This document shows positions 24,508-36,800 of a stretch of DNA of 64,000 nucleotides, one piece after another (the stretch's first letter is position 1; every line of letters begins with the position of its first letter). The position numbers were made by a program, and so were the translations under genes. Source of the stretch: Apostichopus japonicus (taxonomy: Eukaryota; Echinodermata; Holothuroidea; Aspidochirotida; Stichopodidae); assembly GCF_037975245.1 (NCBI RefSeq), contig NC_092572.1, positions 2,085,501 through 2,149,500 on the forward strand, written 5' to 3'. Below the pieces are notes generated by a model that saw only the letters and a program-made list of their open reading frames with translations, had not been told where the DNA came from and did not search any database.

Positions 24508-25009
24508 AGGGAGCGCCAAGCTATCAACGTTTCGTTACTGGCGCTGTCGCATATCCACACTGCCCGTGACATTGTCTAAATCTAATGTATGTAAGGATTG
24601 GCTAACCTATTATAATTCAACAAACACTCTTTATAGTTGATTATTGGTTTAGCTTCCTATAGTTTGTCTGCTATAAGGGTGCATGACTTTTGCATATTAT
24701 ACAAGGCTCGATCATTGTAAGGTATCTGCTGAAATATATTGTACATCAACATTCTACAGAAATAAAAAGGAGAAAGGTTGATGAAGTTAAGCAGTTAAAG
24801 CAGATCAATGAGATTACCAGATAATCGGATGACCAGACAATAGCCCAACCTTCACAATCTATGTTATCCTGCAAATTCATGCACCGTCAACGTTTTGATC
24901 TTATGGCATTTTACGTTTGAAAGTAATAAATACGACCTTAACCTGCATATTATGGAACGCCAAAAGGGCAATGTATTTTGTCGTCTCCGTCGAGTTTGTC
25001 CACTTCGAT

Positions 25010-25430
25010 GTTGTTGTCTCGATCGATTTTGTTGTCTCGATCGATTTTGTTGTCTCGATCGAGTTTGCTGCCTCGATCGAGTTTGCTGCCTCGATCGAGT
25101 TTGCTGCCTCAATCGAGTTTGCTGCCTCGATCGAGTTTGCTGCCTCGATCGAGTTTGTTGTCTCGATCGAGTTCGTTGCCTCGATCGAGTTCGCTGCCTC
25201 GATCGAGTTTGCTGCCTCGATCGAGTTTGTTGTCTCGATCGAGGTTTGTTGCCTCGATCGAGTTTGTTGCCTCGATCGAGTTTGTTGCCTCGATCGAGTT
25301 TGTTGCCTCGATCGAGTTTGTTGCCTCGATGGAGTTTGTTGCCTCGATCGAGTTTGTTGTCTCGATGGAGTTTCTTGCCTCGATCGAGTTTGTTGTCTCG
25401 ATCAAGTTTGTCTCGATTGATTTTGCGGCG
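25010..25430 (+). repeat. 18-bp satellite in left inverted repeat
   Basis: About 23 tandem copies of an 18-bp unit of the type GATCGAGTTTGTTGCCTC. Each unit carries the palindrome CTCGATCGAG at its joints. The unit length is a multiple of three, so all frames stay open and produce spurious repeat-protein reading frames on both strands. Confidence 0.95.
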
Positions 25431-25444
25431 CTATTCCGAAATGA

Positions 25445-26913
25445 AAACTCTGTGAACATTGAGGGCACGTGCCTTAAGTTAACTGCAGCGGTGAAATCGA
25501 ATGAAATACAACTACCACAGAAATAGAACACGTTCCGTGAATACAACACATATGACCGGTAGACTATATTACGTCCAATATCGCACCGTGTATATCGCGC
25601 CGTATCGTATTATAGGCTCATGGCCATCATGGAAGCGATCCTCACCAGATGAAAGGGGGTGTAGGCGGTTTTACACTATCTAACGCATCGTAGTCACCGA
25701 GAACCTGAAGTATTTTTTTAGGGAGGGCCCGATGAACATGAGCTTATAGCATGCTCCTCATGGTGAAACATAATTGCACCTATTAGGTGAATTGAGCGTA
25801 CTGTTAATAGTAGGAAAGACTAGCGTAGGTTCTTATGACCAACTAGACCGGTTTGTTCTCTCAAACTTTATAGGAGGAGCCATAAGCGTACGGGACCATT
25901 TCAGTTTGGGGGGCAGAAACTGTTGTGCCCCAAAGTTCCCGTGACACTATCTAAGCGGAGCGCCACCATCGGTTGGCGCGTAGCGTACAAGAAATTTTTT
26001 GGCCAAAATGCCTCTCAGATTGCCGGATATGGCCCTTCTGATGCCTTGCAAGTTGCATCTAAACATTCTTTATTTTATAATCTCACGTTTTAGAAATTTA
26101 CACTTCCCCAAAAATTTGGTAAATTAGAAGAAGACAAAATGGTAACATCACTTTGAAGGGGGAAAAATAGGACAGTATATTTTTAAGCTCCTATTTAGTT
26201 ACCGTATTTTTTATTTTAACACAGTACTCAGCTACCTCCAGAAAAACATACATTGTTCAACGACACGTAGGCGGGATAATGTCACTGTGTCGGGTGAGAC
26301 TGCAATTTGTCTCACAAAAAAAGTATAAAAAATAACAAAGAGTACGATAAACCTGTACTTCTAGGCTCATACGCCTATGCCCCCCCCCCCCCCCACCATC
26401 CATGAAGAAGAATACGTTTCTTATATACACTCATGTCAGGGATGTCCAGGTAAACAGTTGGCTATAGTTAGACAAATTTTTGATAGTGCGAAAAGCGTGG
26501 TAGCCCAGATGATCTGCGCTTACGGTGGTGTTACACGGAAATATTCGGGCAATATAATGCTAAATAAAGAAAATCATTAGGCCTATATTCATATTAATGT
26601 CACAAAACAAATAACATATAACGCTCTCCACAGAATTGTCGGGCAAAAATTTGCAAAAGATTCGGGCAAGCTACTGCATATTTATATATACATATATTTT
26701 TTTTTCTCCTCTTAGGCTGCCCGAATTTTTCAGGACTTTTGCCGGAATTTCTTGTCCTCTGGAAATTGGGGGGGGGGCAGTCTGTCCCTTTGCCCCCGCC
26801 TCGTACGCCTATGGGAGGAGTTTCATCAGTAGTAGCCTTTGAATATTTTATATTCGGCATGGGCGTCTCGTTCTCAAAATGCATCTATTTTCTGTGCACG
26901 AGTTTTTATGGAC
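25445..26913. other. Interior of the TIR element, no intact gene
   Basis: No domain is recognised. It contains dispersed-repeat-like GC-rich patches (CATAAGCGTACGGGACC at about 25880; CATACGCCTATGCCCC at about 26370; poly-G at about 26769). These suggest other small insertions nested in the element. Confidence 0.45.
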
Positions 26914-27417
26914 TCATAGTGCAGCTATAAGAGCATCTAAAAGAGCTACGTGTGAACCTTGAGAGTCAGCTGATTCTTCGTTGGTACGAAACCTTGAGTT
27001 AACTAGTAAATCTTTGAGATTTTGGGCCCTTTCGTAGGCTAGAATCGGTTCTTTTCGAAACAGTTTGGATAATTCCGCGTGTTGCAAAACTAAGTGCCAA
27101 TGTTTCAAAAGCGCTTTTTTCAAATGCGTGGTTTTGATATGGGGTGTACAGGTAAGCTTGAACACCAGTGGTTTTTCCTTTTGTTTAGGTTTGGTAGTGA
27201 GGTAATGCCTACGGTTTTCAAATTTTATGCCTTTCGTGGCTGAGGCAATTTCCTCTTTCTTATAGTTACGGAGTAACAGTTTCTCTGTTAACGCGTTCTT
27301 TTTCTGTAAGAAATCAGTCTCATTGTAACAGAGACGTGCGTATCGTAATAACTGATCCCTCTCCGTCATTTTTAATTGTCTAACTTTAGTTTCGGCATAA
27401 ACCTCGACAAAATACAT
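26914..27417 (-). pseudogene. Penelope-like element reverse-transcriptase C-terminal fragment
   Basis: The open frame of 167 codons contains RRHYLTTKPK, VFKLTCTPHIKTTHLKKAL, LLKHWHL, LSKLFRKEPILAYERAQ and NLKDLLVNSRFR. This resembles the conserved stretch between the reverse transcriptase and the GIY-YIG endonuclease of Penelope-like retroelements, where the usual form is a His-Trp near an LL.HW motif and R..NL+D.LV...+. The RT palm (YADD region) and GIY-YIG part are absent. It ends in a normal stop. It is a fragment carried inside, or inserted next to, the inverted-repeat element. Confidence 0.6.
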
Positions 27418-27559
27418 GTAGCCTATTTATGTTGTTTATACCAGTTGCGCGAGATATGACGACGCCGATTCGCGCTTTTTTGTGTGTAGCAGTAGCATAG
27501 TGTTATGTGTGCGTACGTGTGCAATGTACATTCAATTATTGAATAGCAGCACAGTTTAA

Positions 27560-27835
27560 CAAAATAGATCGAGACAACAAACTCGATCGAGGCAACAAAC
27601 TCGATCGAGGCAACAAACTCGATCGAGGCAACAAACTCAATCGAGGCAGCAAACTCGATCGAGGCAGCAAACTCGATCGAGGCAGCAAACTCGATCGAGT
27701 CAACAAACTCGATCGAGGCAACAAACTCGATCGAGTCAACAAACTCGATCGAGTCAACAAACTCGATCGAGACAACAAACTCGATCGAGACAACAAACTC
27801 GATCGAGACAACAAAATGATAGGAGACAACAACAT
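27560..27835 (-). repeat. 18-bp satellite in right inverted repeat
   Basis: The same 18-bp unit in inverted orientation, about 15 copies, including GAGTCAACAAACTC variants. It forms the inner part of the right arm of the element ending at 27892. Confidence 0.95.
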
Positions 27836-28059
27836 CGAAGTGGACAAACTCGACGGAGACGACAAAATACATTGCCCTTTTGGCGTTCCATAGCATATGG
27901 AAACAATATTTCCATTGGTATAATAGGTTTTTTTTCTGCTTGGACTTGGTCTAAAAGTAGGCTACATTTTCCATATATATGTCCCTTTACCTCTGACTTT
28001 CAAAACTCATTGTGTGTTATCCAACAATAAATGCTTAGTGCATGAAGTCCACCAGGCGG

Positions 28060-28680
28060 GTGTTACTAAAACGAATGACAATTGCGTTACACATAACGAA
28101 TGACAATATGTTGTACACACTAAAAAATTGCGTTGACTAAAACGAATGACAGTTATGACAGCCTAGACATTTGCTTCAACCGGATATCACAGTTCAGACT
28201 TCGTGGGTATCTAGATCTAGTAAAGTACGGACAAGATAAAAACGCACCTTATAGTAAGCGAAATTGTAAGTCTGATTTTAAAAAGTAAATTTAACGTCAT
28301 TTTTCCGATATTAATTGTTGGAAACTAACAATACTATAATATTGAAACGGCTTCAGTTATCTTTCTATATAAATCTACAGAGGTAAAAAGCATAGCACTC
28401 AAGCGCATTCGCACACACAAAAATTCCTTGTGGTTTATGTCCGTAAATTACACCAAAACCCTGCAATCACGTAACATGCGATTTCCTTCAAATCATTTTA
28501 GCACAGAAAACCAATAACTGTATTTACTCCACTCCGTTAATCATTCTATCTCTTCTCAACACTGTCATTTGTTGTCATTCGCTGTCATTCGATGTCATTC
28601 GCAAATGATAATTAACCCTGTACAAAGTCAATTGTCATTCGGTCATTCGCTGTCATTCGAATAAGTTTGTCCCTATCAGG
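28060..28680. repeat. Inverted clusters of the 9-mer CGAATGACA
   Basis: CGAATGACA occurs at least three times in direct orientation at 28073-28152. Its reverse complement TGTCATTCG occurs several times at 28564-28660 (for example GTCATTCGCTGTCATTCG). The roughly 400 bp between are AT-rich. This looks like the subterminal repeats of a non-autonomous DNA transposon, but no clean ends or target duplication were found. Confidence 0.5.
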
Positions 28681-29546
28681 CTATTGATTGACGTGGAATT
28701 CCCAACAGACTTACCACAATCAATTTGTCTAAGTTCTACCTCTGACTTCTATGGATCATGTAATCTTTGATGTTTTGCGTTACTTAATATCAAAGTTAAT
28801 TTAAGCAATGACAAACTGATATCATATATGATGGTTTGATCCTTTAGCCATTTCCGTGTTAAAATACAATAGCGTAAACCAGGTCATTTGGCTTAAACAA
28901 TCTTAGATCATTTTCCGTCTGAGTGTTTTACCTTTGACCTTTTGATGTCATCACTCACAAAGGCACACAAATGCCCATGTACAGATAACCCCTGGCACGT
29001 TGGAAGAAGAGAGTTTAAAACACAACTGTTGACATGCAAGTAAATAACTGAAAACTTACTAAGACAAAAAAAAATAGAATGGAAAAGAGCAAACAAGTCC
29101 ATGGCTATAAAACCGTATTCTAATTAGAACCTATACATGGGTTAAAAGTGAACAGTGATCTGTGGTTTGTGAGATAGCCTTAAATTTCTTTAGTTTTTTA
29201 CATTTTGGACAAATTTTGGACCTCCATATACCGTACGTATACCTTGTGTGACGTTTAAATTAGTTAACACGAAAAAAAAGGATCTACTTTTTACATTTGT
29301 CATTGGTATGGGTTGTATGTTGTGTTTAAGAATCTGAGATTAACTGCCTGAACCCCTTAGCTTTACGGTCTCCTAGGAGTTAGTGACACAATTTGGGAGC
29401 ATCCCCCCCCCCAAAAAAAAAAAAAAAAAACTGGTCGGACACAAGATATCCTCTAGTTTCGAGGAGTAATTGGTCACCATCAGATTCAACCAATGCACCA
29501 ACATTTCAGTTCAGTACCACAAAAAGTTTGAGGTACCTCAACAGGC

Positions 29547-29901
29547 AAGGGCGTAGGAACCGGGGGGGGGGGGGGCTGGGGGCTTCCCCCGTGAAAAATA
29601 TGGAGGGGCGGAAGTATCATTCCGCCCCCCCCCACCGCTTCGCAAGTCAGAAAACCCCTTTTTCATTTCCAAATGAGTAAAATATCTTTTGGAGCACCAA
29701 ATTGCATCATAGGTCAGGTGAAAATGCAAAATTATATACAAAATGGAGTGGGTGGGTTGAAGTGTGCTATATTGCACCAAATTGCATCTGAGGTCACCTG
29801 GAAATGCAAAAAAAATCCTTAGACCCCTTCCCCGGGCCGGCCATCAGGCCATCGGTCTTCAGCCCCCCCCCCCCGCTCAAAAGTACCAACCTACGCCACT
29901 G
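29547..29901. mobile_element. MITE-like insertion with 9-bp target duplication
   Basis: It is flanked by TCAACAGGC on both sides (29538-29546 and 29902-29910). The ends are short inverted repeats around GGCGTAGG and CCTACGCC. The interior has poly-G and poly-C runs and no coding capacity. An 8-9 bp duplication is compatible with the hAT superfamily, but this is not proven. Confidence 0.7.
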
Positions 29902-30825
29902 TCAACAGGCTTAACACGTGTTCCTTTTTAATCGGTCAAAAATATTTTTCCCCTGGAACATCCTTTTAAGTCTCATGGTTGCACGAATTATCAATAGAGT
30001 AATACATTTCATTCCTAATACATCACCCGAAGGGATGAGATCTCTAAACGTTATGCACTTAGCAGATAAGGAATAGGGTTAGTGAGTTACCGCGGATGAG
30101 TTCCACGAGTCTATCCTAAATGGCGTTCAACATGGGGCATGAAGGCTCACTCACCGCACTTCGAACTGCTTTTCACGTACCGTAGGACTGACAGTGATAC
30201 GTAATGCTCTATGTAAAATGCATCCGTAGTCCGTACAGTGTAGTCAACTTAGGGCAACTGGGTGTACAGTACTGCACTGTGTGAACTATGTTAGTTCAGT
30301 ATGTATAACGAAACTTAACCAGTAGACTTAGACATTCGTCAATTCCAGTGAAGACTGAAGACCTGCGATCCTTCCTCACCGATCTTGCAAAAACGATAGA
30401 CATATGAGTTGTTACGTTTTGATGTGTAAGTGTTTCTGTGTGAACTACCGTTGTCCTACGAAATTAGTATAGCCAAAATGTCTCTAGCCAAAATATCTTT
30501 AGTCAAAAGATCTATAAAATATAGTCTACTTTAAATCTCTAGCAGACTTTATAAATCAATAAGTTACATTTTCAATTTTTTTGATAGTGTTACTTTTAAA
30601 AGGGGATATGAAGCATGTTACTTAAGCATATATGTTAGCATGTTTTAGTGTAATTCTGGTCTACTGTATCTGGCCCTTGACTTTTAACACAAAATTTACC
30701 TACATTGTTGTAATATGTTTTCAAATGCATGTCTACATGTATGTTCTGACTAGAAACAGTAATTGATATCATTTTCTTTCATACCTTTTCACTTTGGCTG
30801 TACTACAAATCATTGTTTTGTTTAG

Positions 30826-33800
30826 ATGGAATTTTGACCGGGGTATGCCAACATGCTGTGTGTACCTGGTTGATATGGCTGCTATGTTAAAGGAGAAACA
30901 TGGAGACAGCTGGTGCTGGTTTGACTGGGAACTTGTCGAGTCGGTGAGAAAACAGAATGTGTAATATATCCTTTGGACTAATTATTAGTCCAAAGGATAT
31001 TAGGGATATATGGGGTAAAAATACAATGAGTAAATTATATTTGTCACTAGTATAGTTTACTAATTGTATTTTACCCCCTGTCATAAAATAATATGTCTGG
31101 TACCTGAATTGAATGCCAAATACAAAATTACTACTCCCAAACAACTCCCTAACAACTTCCTAACAACTCCCTGACCACTCCACAACAACTTCCTGACAAC
31201 TCCCTAACCACTCCCTAACAACTTCCCAGTAACTGCCTAACAAAGATGTTGTACATGATACTTGCCACAGCACAAACATTGCATTTAAAACTACTACGTA
31301 GAACTTTCTCTTTGTAAGCAGGTACCCTGGACAAAGTTGTACAAACACACTTTTCTAAATTTAACCATTGGTATTGATATATGCAACACCAAAGTTGACA
31401 TAGAAAATGTGTAGGAAAGTAATTTGGATGTTTACACAGCACATGGTTACTTCATATGTTTAATCAGAGTGTGAATAACTTTAATAGTTAGAATAATGCA
31501 AGGGTTGGACATATTGTACCTGTATGGTATACTTTAGGTCAGGCTTATATTGTTTCTAGCTTTATTCATGAATATTCATATGCTCTTATGTCAGAGGCTT
31601 GATACAATACGTTAAATAGCGAGAATAGTTTGGGACATACTGTACCTGTGTGGTAGACTATAGTTCAGGTTTATATTGTTTCTAGCTATTTTCATGAATA
31701 TTTATATGCTCCTATGTCAGAGGTCTGATATATTACTTTCATGGATACTGTTGTAATCATTATTTCATTTAATCTTCTTTCTTTGCATCGAGACAGGCCT
31801 TATTTGAGCGTTTACTTCTGGAGGATCCATCATTCCATGTGATATCTATGAACAACTCATATACACCACCAGGAGGGCAAAGTCCAGCTGGCCAGAAACA
31901 GATCTTAAAATATCTGCTGGAAAGCTATAACAGATGTAGGCAATTAATAGGTCAATCACAGGTAAGCAGGAATATCCTGGGTATACCAGACAGAGGGCTA
32001 CTATATCTTTTGTAATGGTACAATGTGTGATGGTACAATGTGTGATGGTACAATGTGTGATGGTACAATGTGTAATGTTACAATGTGTGATGGTACAATG
32101 TGGAATGGTACAATGTGCAATGGTACGATGTGTGATGGTTCGATGTGTGATGGTATGATGTGTGATGGTACGATGTGTGATGGTGCAATGTGTAATGTTA
32201 CAAAGTGCCTTTAATCAGTAGAACTTGCAAATCACATTAAGTGTTATTTTATATATCATTACATTGAATTAGTCTCTCACCCATTCTTTCTTTTCTCCAG
32301 GAGGAGGAGGAGGAGGAGGTAACTTACTTGAAGAAGGGTGAATGCATCATCATCTCAAACACAGTGACCTGTCTCATAACTCCAGAGGTTTATCAACAAC
32401 AGATTCATCAACAAGCACTCGGTATACTCATCAAGAGCTCCACAGCAATGGGTGATTATCATGCAATTATAAACACTTACAAAGATTGTATAAGTTTAGT
32501 AATGTTATTGGTGATTATCATGCAATCATAAACACATAAATAGATTGTATAAGTTTAGTTATGTTATTGGTGATTATCTCGCAATTATAAACACATACAA
32601 AGATTGTATAAGTTTAGTAATGTTATTGGTGATTATCATGCAATTATAAACACATCAATACATTGTAAAAGTTTAATTAGGTTATTGTTGATTATGATGC
32701 AATTATAAACACATCAATACATTGTAAAAGTTTAATTATGTTATTGCATGTGGATAACTTATAAAAAGGTTCGGTTATTAATGAATAAACCAATCGTGCT
32801 GTACAGAATATAAAAAAAACTGAAGGCTTGTTGGAAAATGAAACTCGTGTGACAAGATTTGAAGGAATTGATTAGGGGATATCAAAACTATTTGATGGAA
32901 GTTATTTTCAAAGAGCTTGTGAGTTGATAGAGATTAGCAAACATATCTAGAGTAATAATAAGAAACTTAAGAAAACTTAAGAAACTCATTTGAGTAACTT
33001 TTGAGAGTCCTTTTTGATACTATTTGAAACTAAAAGTGAAGTGAACAGTTACAATTTGATTTTTTGGTGTAATATGATTTTAATACCATTATAAAATCTA
33101 TTTTGCATCGATGTTATTGGTTGACTGGATGGTTGATGCATTGACTGCTTTCCCCTCCTGCAGTAATTTTCATGATTGTGTAGAACTATTAGCTGGGAAA
33201 GTAAACTTTTTTAACCTCTCTTTAACTCTCAAGGCATCATACATTATTGCCCAAATATGCTTTAATAATCCCATATTTACACAAAATATGTTTCCGTCAC
33301 TGCGCTAGAAGAATTTTAGGATACATTGCTACACTTGATACACATAAATATCACCAAAAATTAATAAATTTGTCATTTGTTAATTCTTGCTGGAAATTTT
33401 GGAGTGTTATTATCACAGAAACTGTCGCCAGGCATTCTTCATTGAACTAACAATCTATTTAATTTCCCGTCATCTGTTGATGGAAAGTGTTCATTTTCAA
33501 AACCGACATAATTTTTTGTCTATTTCAGAGTTTAACCAAGTTGCAGAATTTTTCCAGAAAGTCGCTGAGACATTAAACCTGGATGAGGACTTATCAGTAT
33601 CGGATGCTTTCATGCCGATCTTAGACTTGCTGAAGTTTAAGATGAATCCAGCCAAAGCATCCTTGAGTGATCCAATGAATTACGCTTACTGCGATGTACT
33701 GCAGATGTACGCAAGCAATCCAGCTCTTGCTGAGGTATGTTTAGTCTCTTTTGTTTGTGATTGATTTTAATCACAACTAAAAACGCCTTGAGCACTTGGT

Positions 33801-36800
33801 TAGCAAGTTTTTCATCAACAGTCAAGATGTAAGTACTGCTCAATGATTTTTCCATTAGTGGCATCTTCCCCGTTTTTTTGGCAAGTTCCTTTTTTCAAAG
33901 AAAAAGAAATAAAAGGAAGATGATATCTAAGTATGATTTAGAAAAACCTAGTGCAAAAACTGTGATCGATATTAAATGTCACTGTACAATGAAGTGAGTT
34001 GACTTGTTTTTGTTAAGTTCCAATTCTAAGCATGATCCTATTCTAAGATTTTATTTCCGTTGCAGGTTCTTTTACGATTTGAGCAGCCGCATAATCCTCA
34101 TTCGGCCAAGAGCTACGAGCTGTCACTCTTTGGATATGTTTTATCCCTCTCCTGCATTCCTTCTCTTGAAAAGACAGAGAACTTCTTCGAGAAACCGTCG
34201 ACCAAAGGTCCATCAGAACGACAGACGACCATGGAGTACCTTTGGAAGGTAAAGTAAGGCTACTTTATTGCATGAACACTAGCCCTATATTTCACCCTTT
34301 ATCTAATCTTTGGAATGACAATGTTGTAGGTTAGAAACATTTGTGTTACAATAGTTAGTAACAGCAATATGTAAATTTGACTGGATATTTGACCAGTATA
34401 TAATGAGATGTCCTCACTAACACCAATGTTACAGATATATGATAACGTGTCCACACTAACACCGAGGTTAAAGATATAATGAGATGTCCACACTAACACC
34501 AAGGCTATAGATATATGATGAGATATCCACACTAACACAAAGGTTACATATATATATATAATGAGATGTCCACAATGTTACGAGGGCCCATTGTAGCCTA
34601 ACGCTAGTTACTGCTAGTGAGGAACCTAATGTTATTATATAAAAAGTCTTTGAAATGGCCTACGTGACAATCATTATTTGAGAAATTAGGTCGGGTTACC
34701 GTGTCAGAATGTTATAATACACGATTGTTCTGGTATATTCCTTATGATGACACGCTGGTCTCGGGTTAACGTCGGTTTACGTGAAATCGCGTGTAAGCTG
34801 TGCACGCATGCATCTTCGTGGATTCTCTGGAATGTTCGCGAGATATGCAAAGGACTTCCGCGAATAGAGAAACCGGGTCGCGTTGTTACTCAGGTGTATC
34901 GAGAAAGATCTAGATGATTCTTGACATGGCGAATCGTATATAAACCCGCCCAGATCAGAGAGTTTCTCAGTTTCTGAACGAATACAAGCGACGACAAATA
35001 TTATACCATTCTACTATATATAGTCAGTGCTCAACTGCCAGTAGTTTCTTAGGAATTGAGATATCGATACCAAGATTGATTCTACATTTCCACTGAGAAG
35101 TTTGAACAGGACTTTGCTGTGAAACTACAGTTTTCCAGTCATTATTTCGGAGAAGGTGAAGAATTTCTGTCTCCGTTGAGGAAGTTCTTTACGCCAGGAG
35201 TTGGTGGCTATAAAGCTGATTTTGGACTGACTCTGGTAATATTTAGTCGGCGAGAAGTTCGACTTGTTCTTCACCCGAGTGTGGCTGGAAGTCCGTCTTC
35301 TATTTTGGAGCATCGCCGGAAAGAAGGTGACTGCTGTTTCTGGGATCGCGAGAAACTTCGTCGAGGACCAGTGAATTTCGCGGTACAACGGACCGAGAAT
35401 CGTCGTCATCAAGGTCGTGGCCGCTGAGGGATATCGCCGTTGGAAGAGACCAGCGTGTTTTAAAGTGTATCCTATCTTGTTAAGTTTGTGAGTAATTTTC
35501 TATATATTTGTAATTACCACTTGTTGTTGTTGGTTCGAAATCCATTGTTCAATATAGTTTACGTTCTCATTCAAATTCTCTAGACTCGTCAATTTGTCTG
35601 TGTTCCTTACGGAAACGAACCCAGGCTTGTGTCTCGTTAAAAATTAGTTATCGAGACCTCTCGCATTCCAACGTAACAAAATTGGGGGCCTATCCGGGAA
35701 AGGTTTACAACATTTGTGACCTATCCGTTTGAAAGGTTTACAACATTTATGACCTATCCGTTTGAAGAGAATTCATTTGTAAGAATTATTGTTTTGCAAA
35801 TTGTCTAGAGAGAAAACGAGTGAGAACATGGAGTTCGAACCGGAGGAATTTCTCAAAGATTTGACTTGGGAGAAATTTGATGGCCTAAAGAAGCCAGATT
35901 TGATGGCATTAGCCAAATATTATAGCTTAGGCGTAAAGCAAGCAACGAGGAAACAAGTTGTAAAGAATGGGTTGATCGATGTGTTAGTTGACGAGGAAAT
36001 TCTCGATGAGTCATGTTTGGGGGAAAAGGTTGAAATTCTGACAGAAATAGGCGGCGACGCCGTTCAGCTGAAACAGTTAGAAATCGAAATGGAAAAAATC
36101 AGATTAGAACAGCAAAAGCAAGAACTGGAACTAAAACGGCTCGAATCTGAAACGCACCTGAAAGAATTAGAAATTCAGGCAAAGTATAAATCAGAATCTG
36201 ACTCATCATCCTCCTCGTCGGCTCATCGATCACAACCATATTTTGATGCCTCGATATACATAAAATTGGTGCCGAAATTTACCGAAATAGAGGTAGATAA
36301 ATATTTTCGACACTTTGAGAAAGTGGCTGCGATATGAAGTGGCCGAAAGAGGTGTGGACGCTGCTTTTACAGAGTAGTTTTGTTGGGAAAGCACGGGAAG
36401 TGTATTCGGCTCTCCCTATGGAAAAGAGTGAAAACTACGATGATGTGAAGCAGGCGATCCTCAAAGCCTATGAGCTGGTGCCAGAGGCATACCGACAGAA
36501 ATTTAGGGGGGCTAGAAAAAATGATAATCAGACACATGTAGAATTTGCCAGAATAAAGGAGCAAATGTTTGATAGGTGGCTCCACTCTAAGGATGTAGGG
36601 GAGAATTTTGTCAAATTACGACGATTGTTCCTGATTGAGGAATTTAAAAGGTGTATCCACCCCGACATCAAAACTCATATTGATGAGAGAATGATTGACA
36701 CCTTGCATGCTACGGCAACGAAAGCAGATGACTATGCCCTGACCCACAAACTGAGCCCAAATAAGTTTTACCAGGCTAGGAGCCAGAAACCCAAAATAAA

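Larger units (their letters stand above)
24951..27892. mobile_element. 2.9 kb element with long terminal inverted repeats made of an 18-bp satellite
   Basis: Both ends read TATGGAACGCCAAAAGGGCA (left at 24951 on plus, right at 27892 on minus). They continue as inverted copies through TTTTGTCGTCTCCG and then a tandem array. The element is flanked by a 6-bp direct repeat GCATAT (24945-24950 and 27893-27898), which fits a target-site duplication. The inverted repeats are about 495 bp on the left and 358 bp on the right, differing in subrepeat number. The only recognisable coding is a Penelope-like fragment (26914-27417, minus), close to the right arm. No transposase is seen, so the class is unknown. 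Confidence 0.7.

Noticed and set aside
24895-25549. Long overlapping open frames of repeated CCLDR, ASIEF or SRSSL units
   Set aside because: They come from the 18-bp satellite (multiple of three), are open in several frames on both strands, and have no domain.
32023-32214. MCDGT-repeat open frame
   Set aside because: 15-bp minisatellite in an intron.
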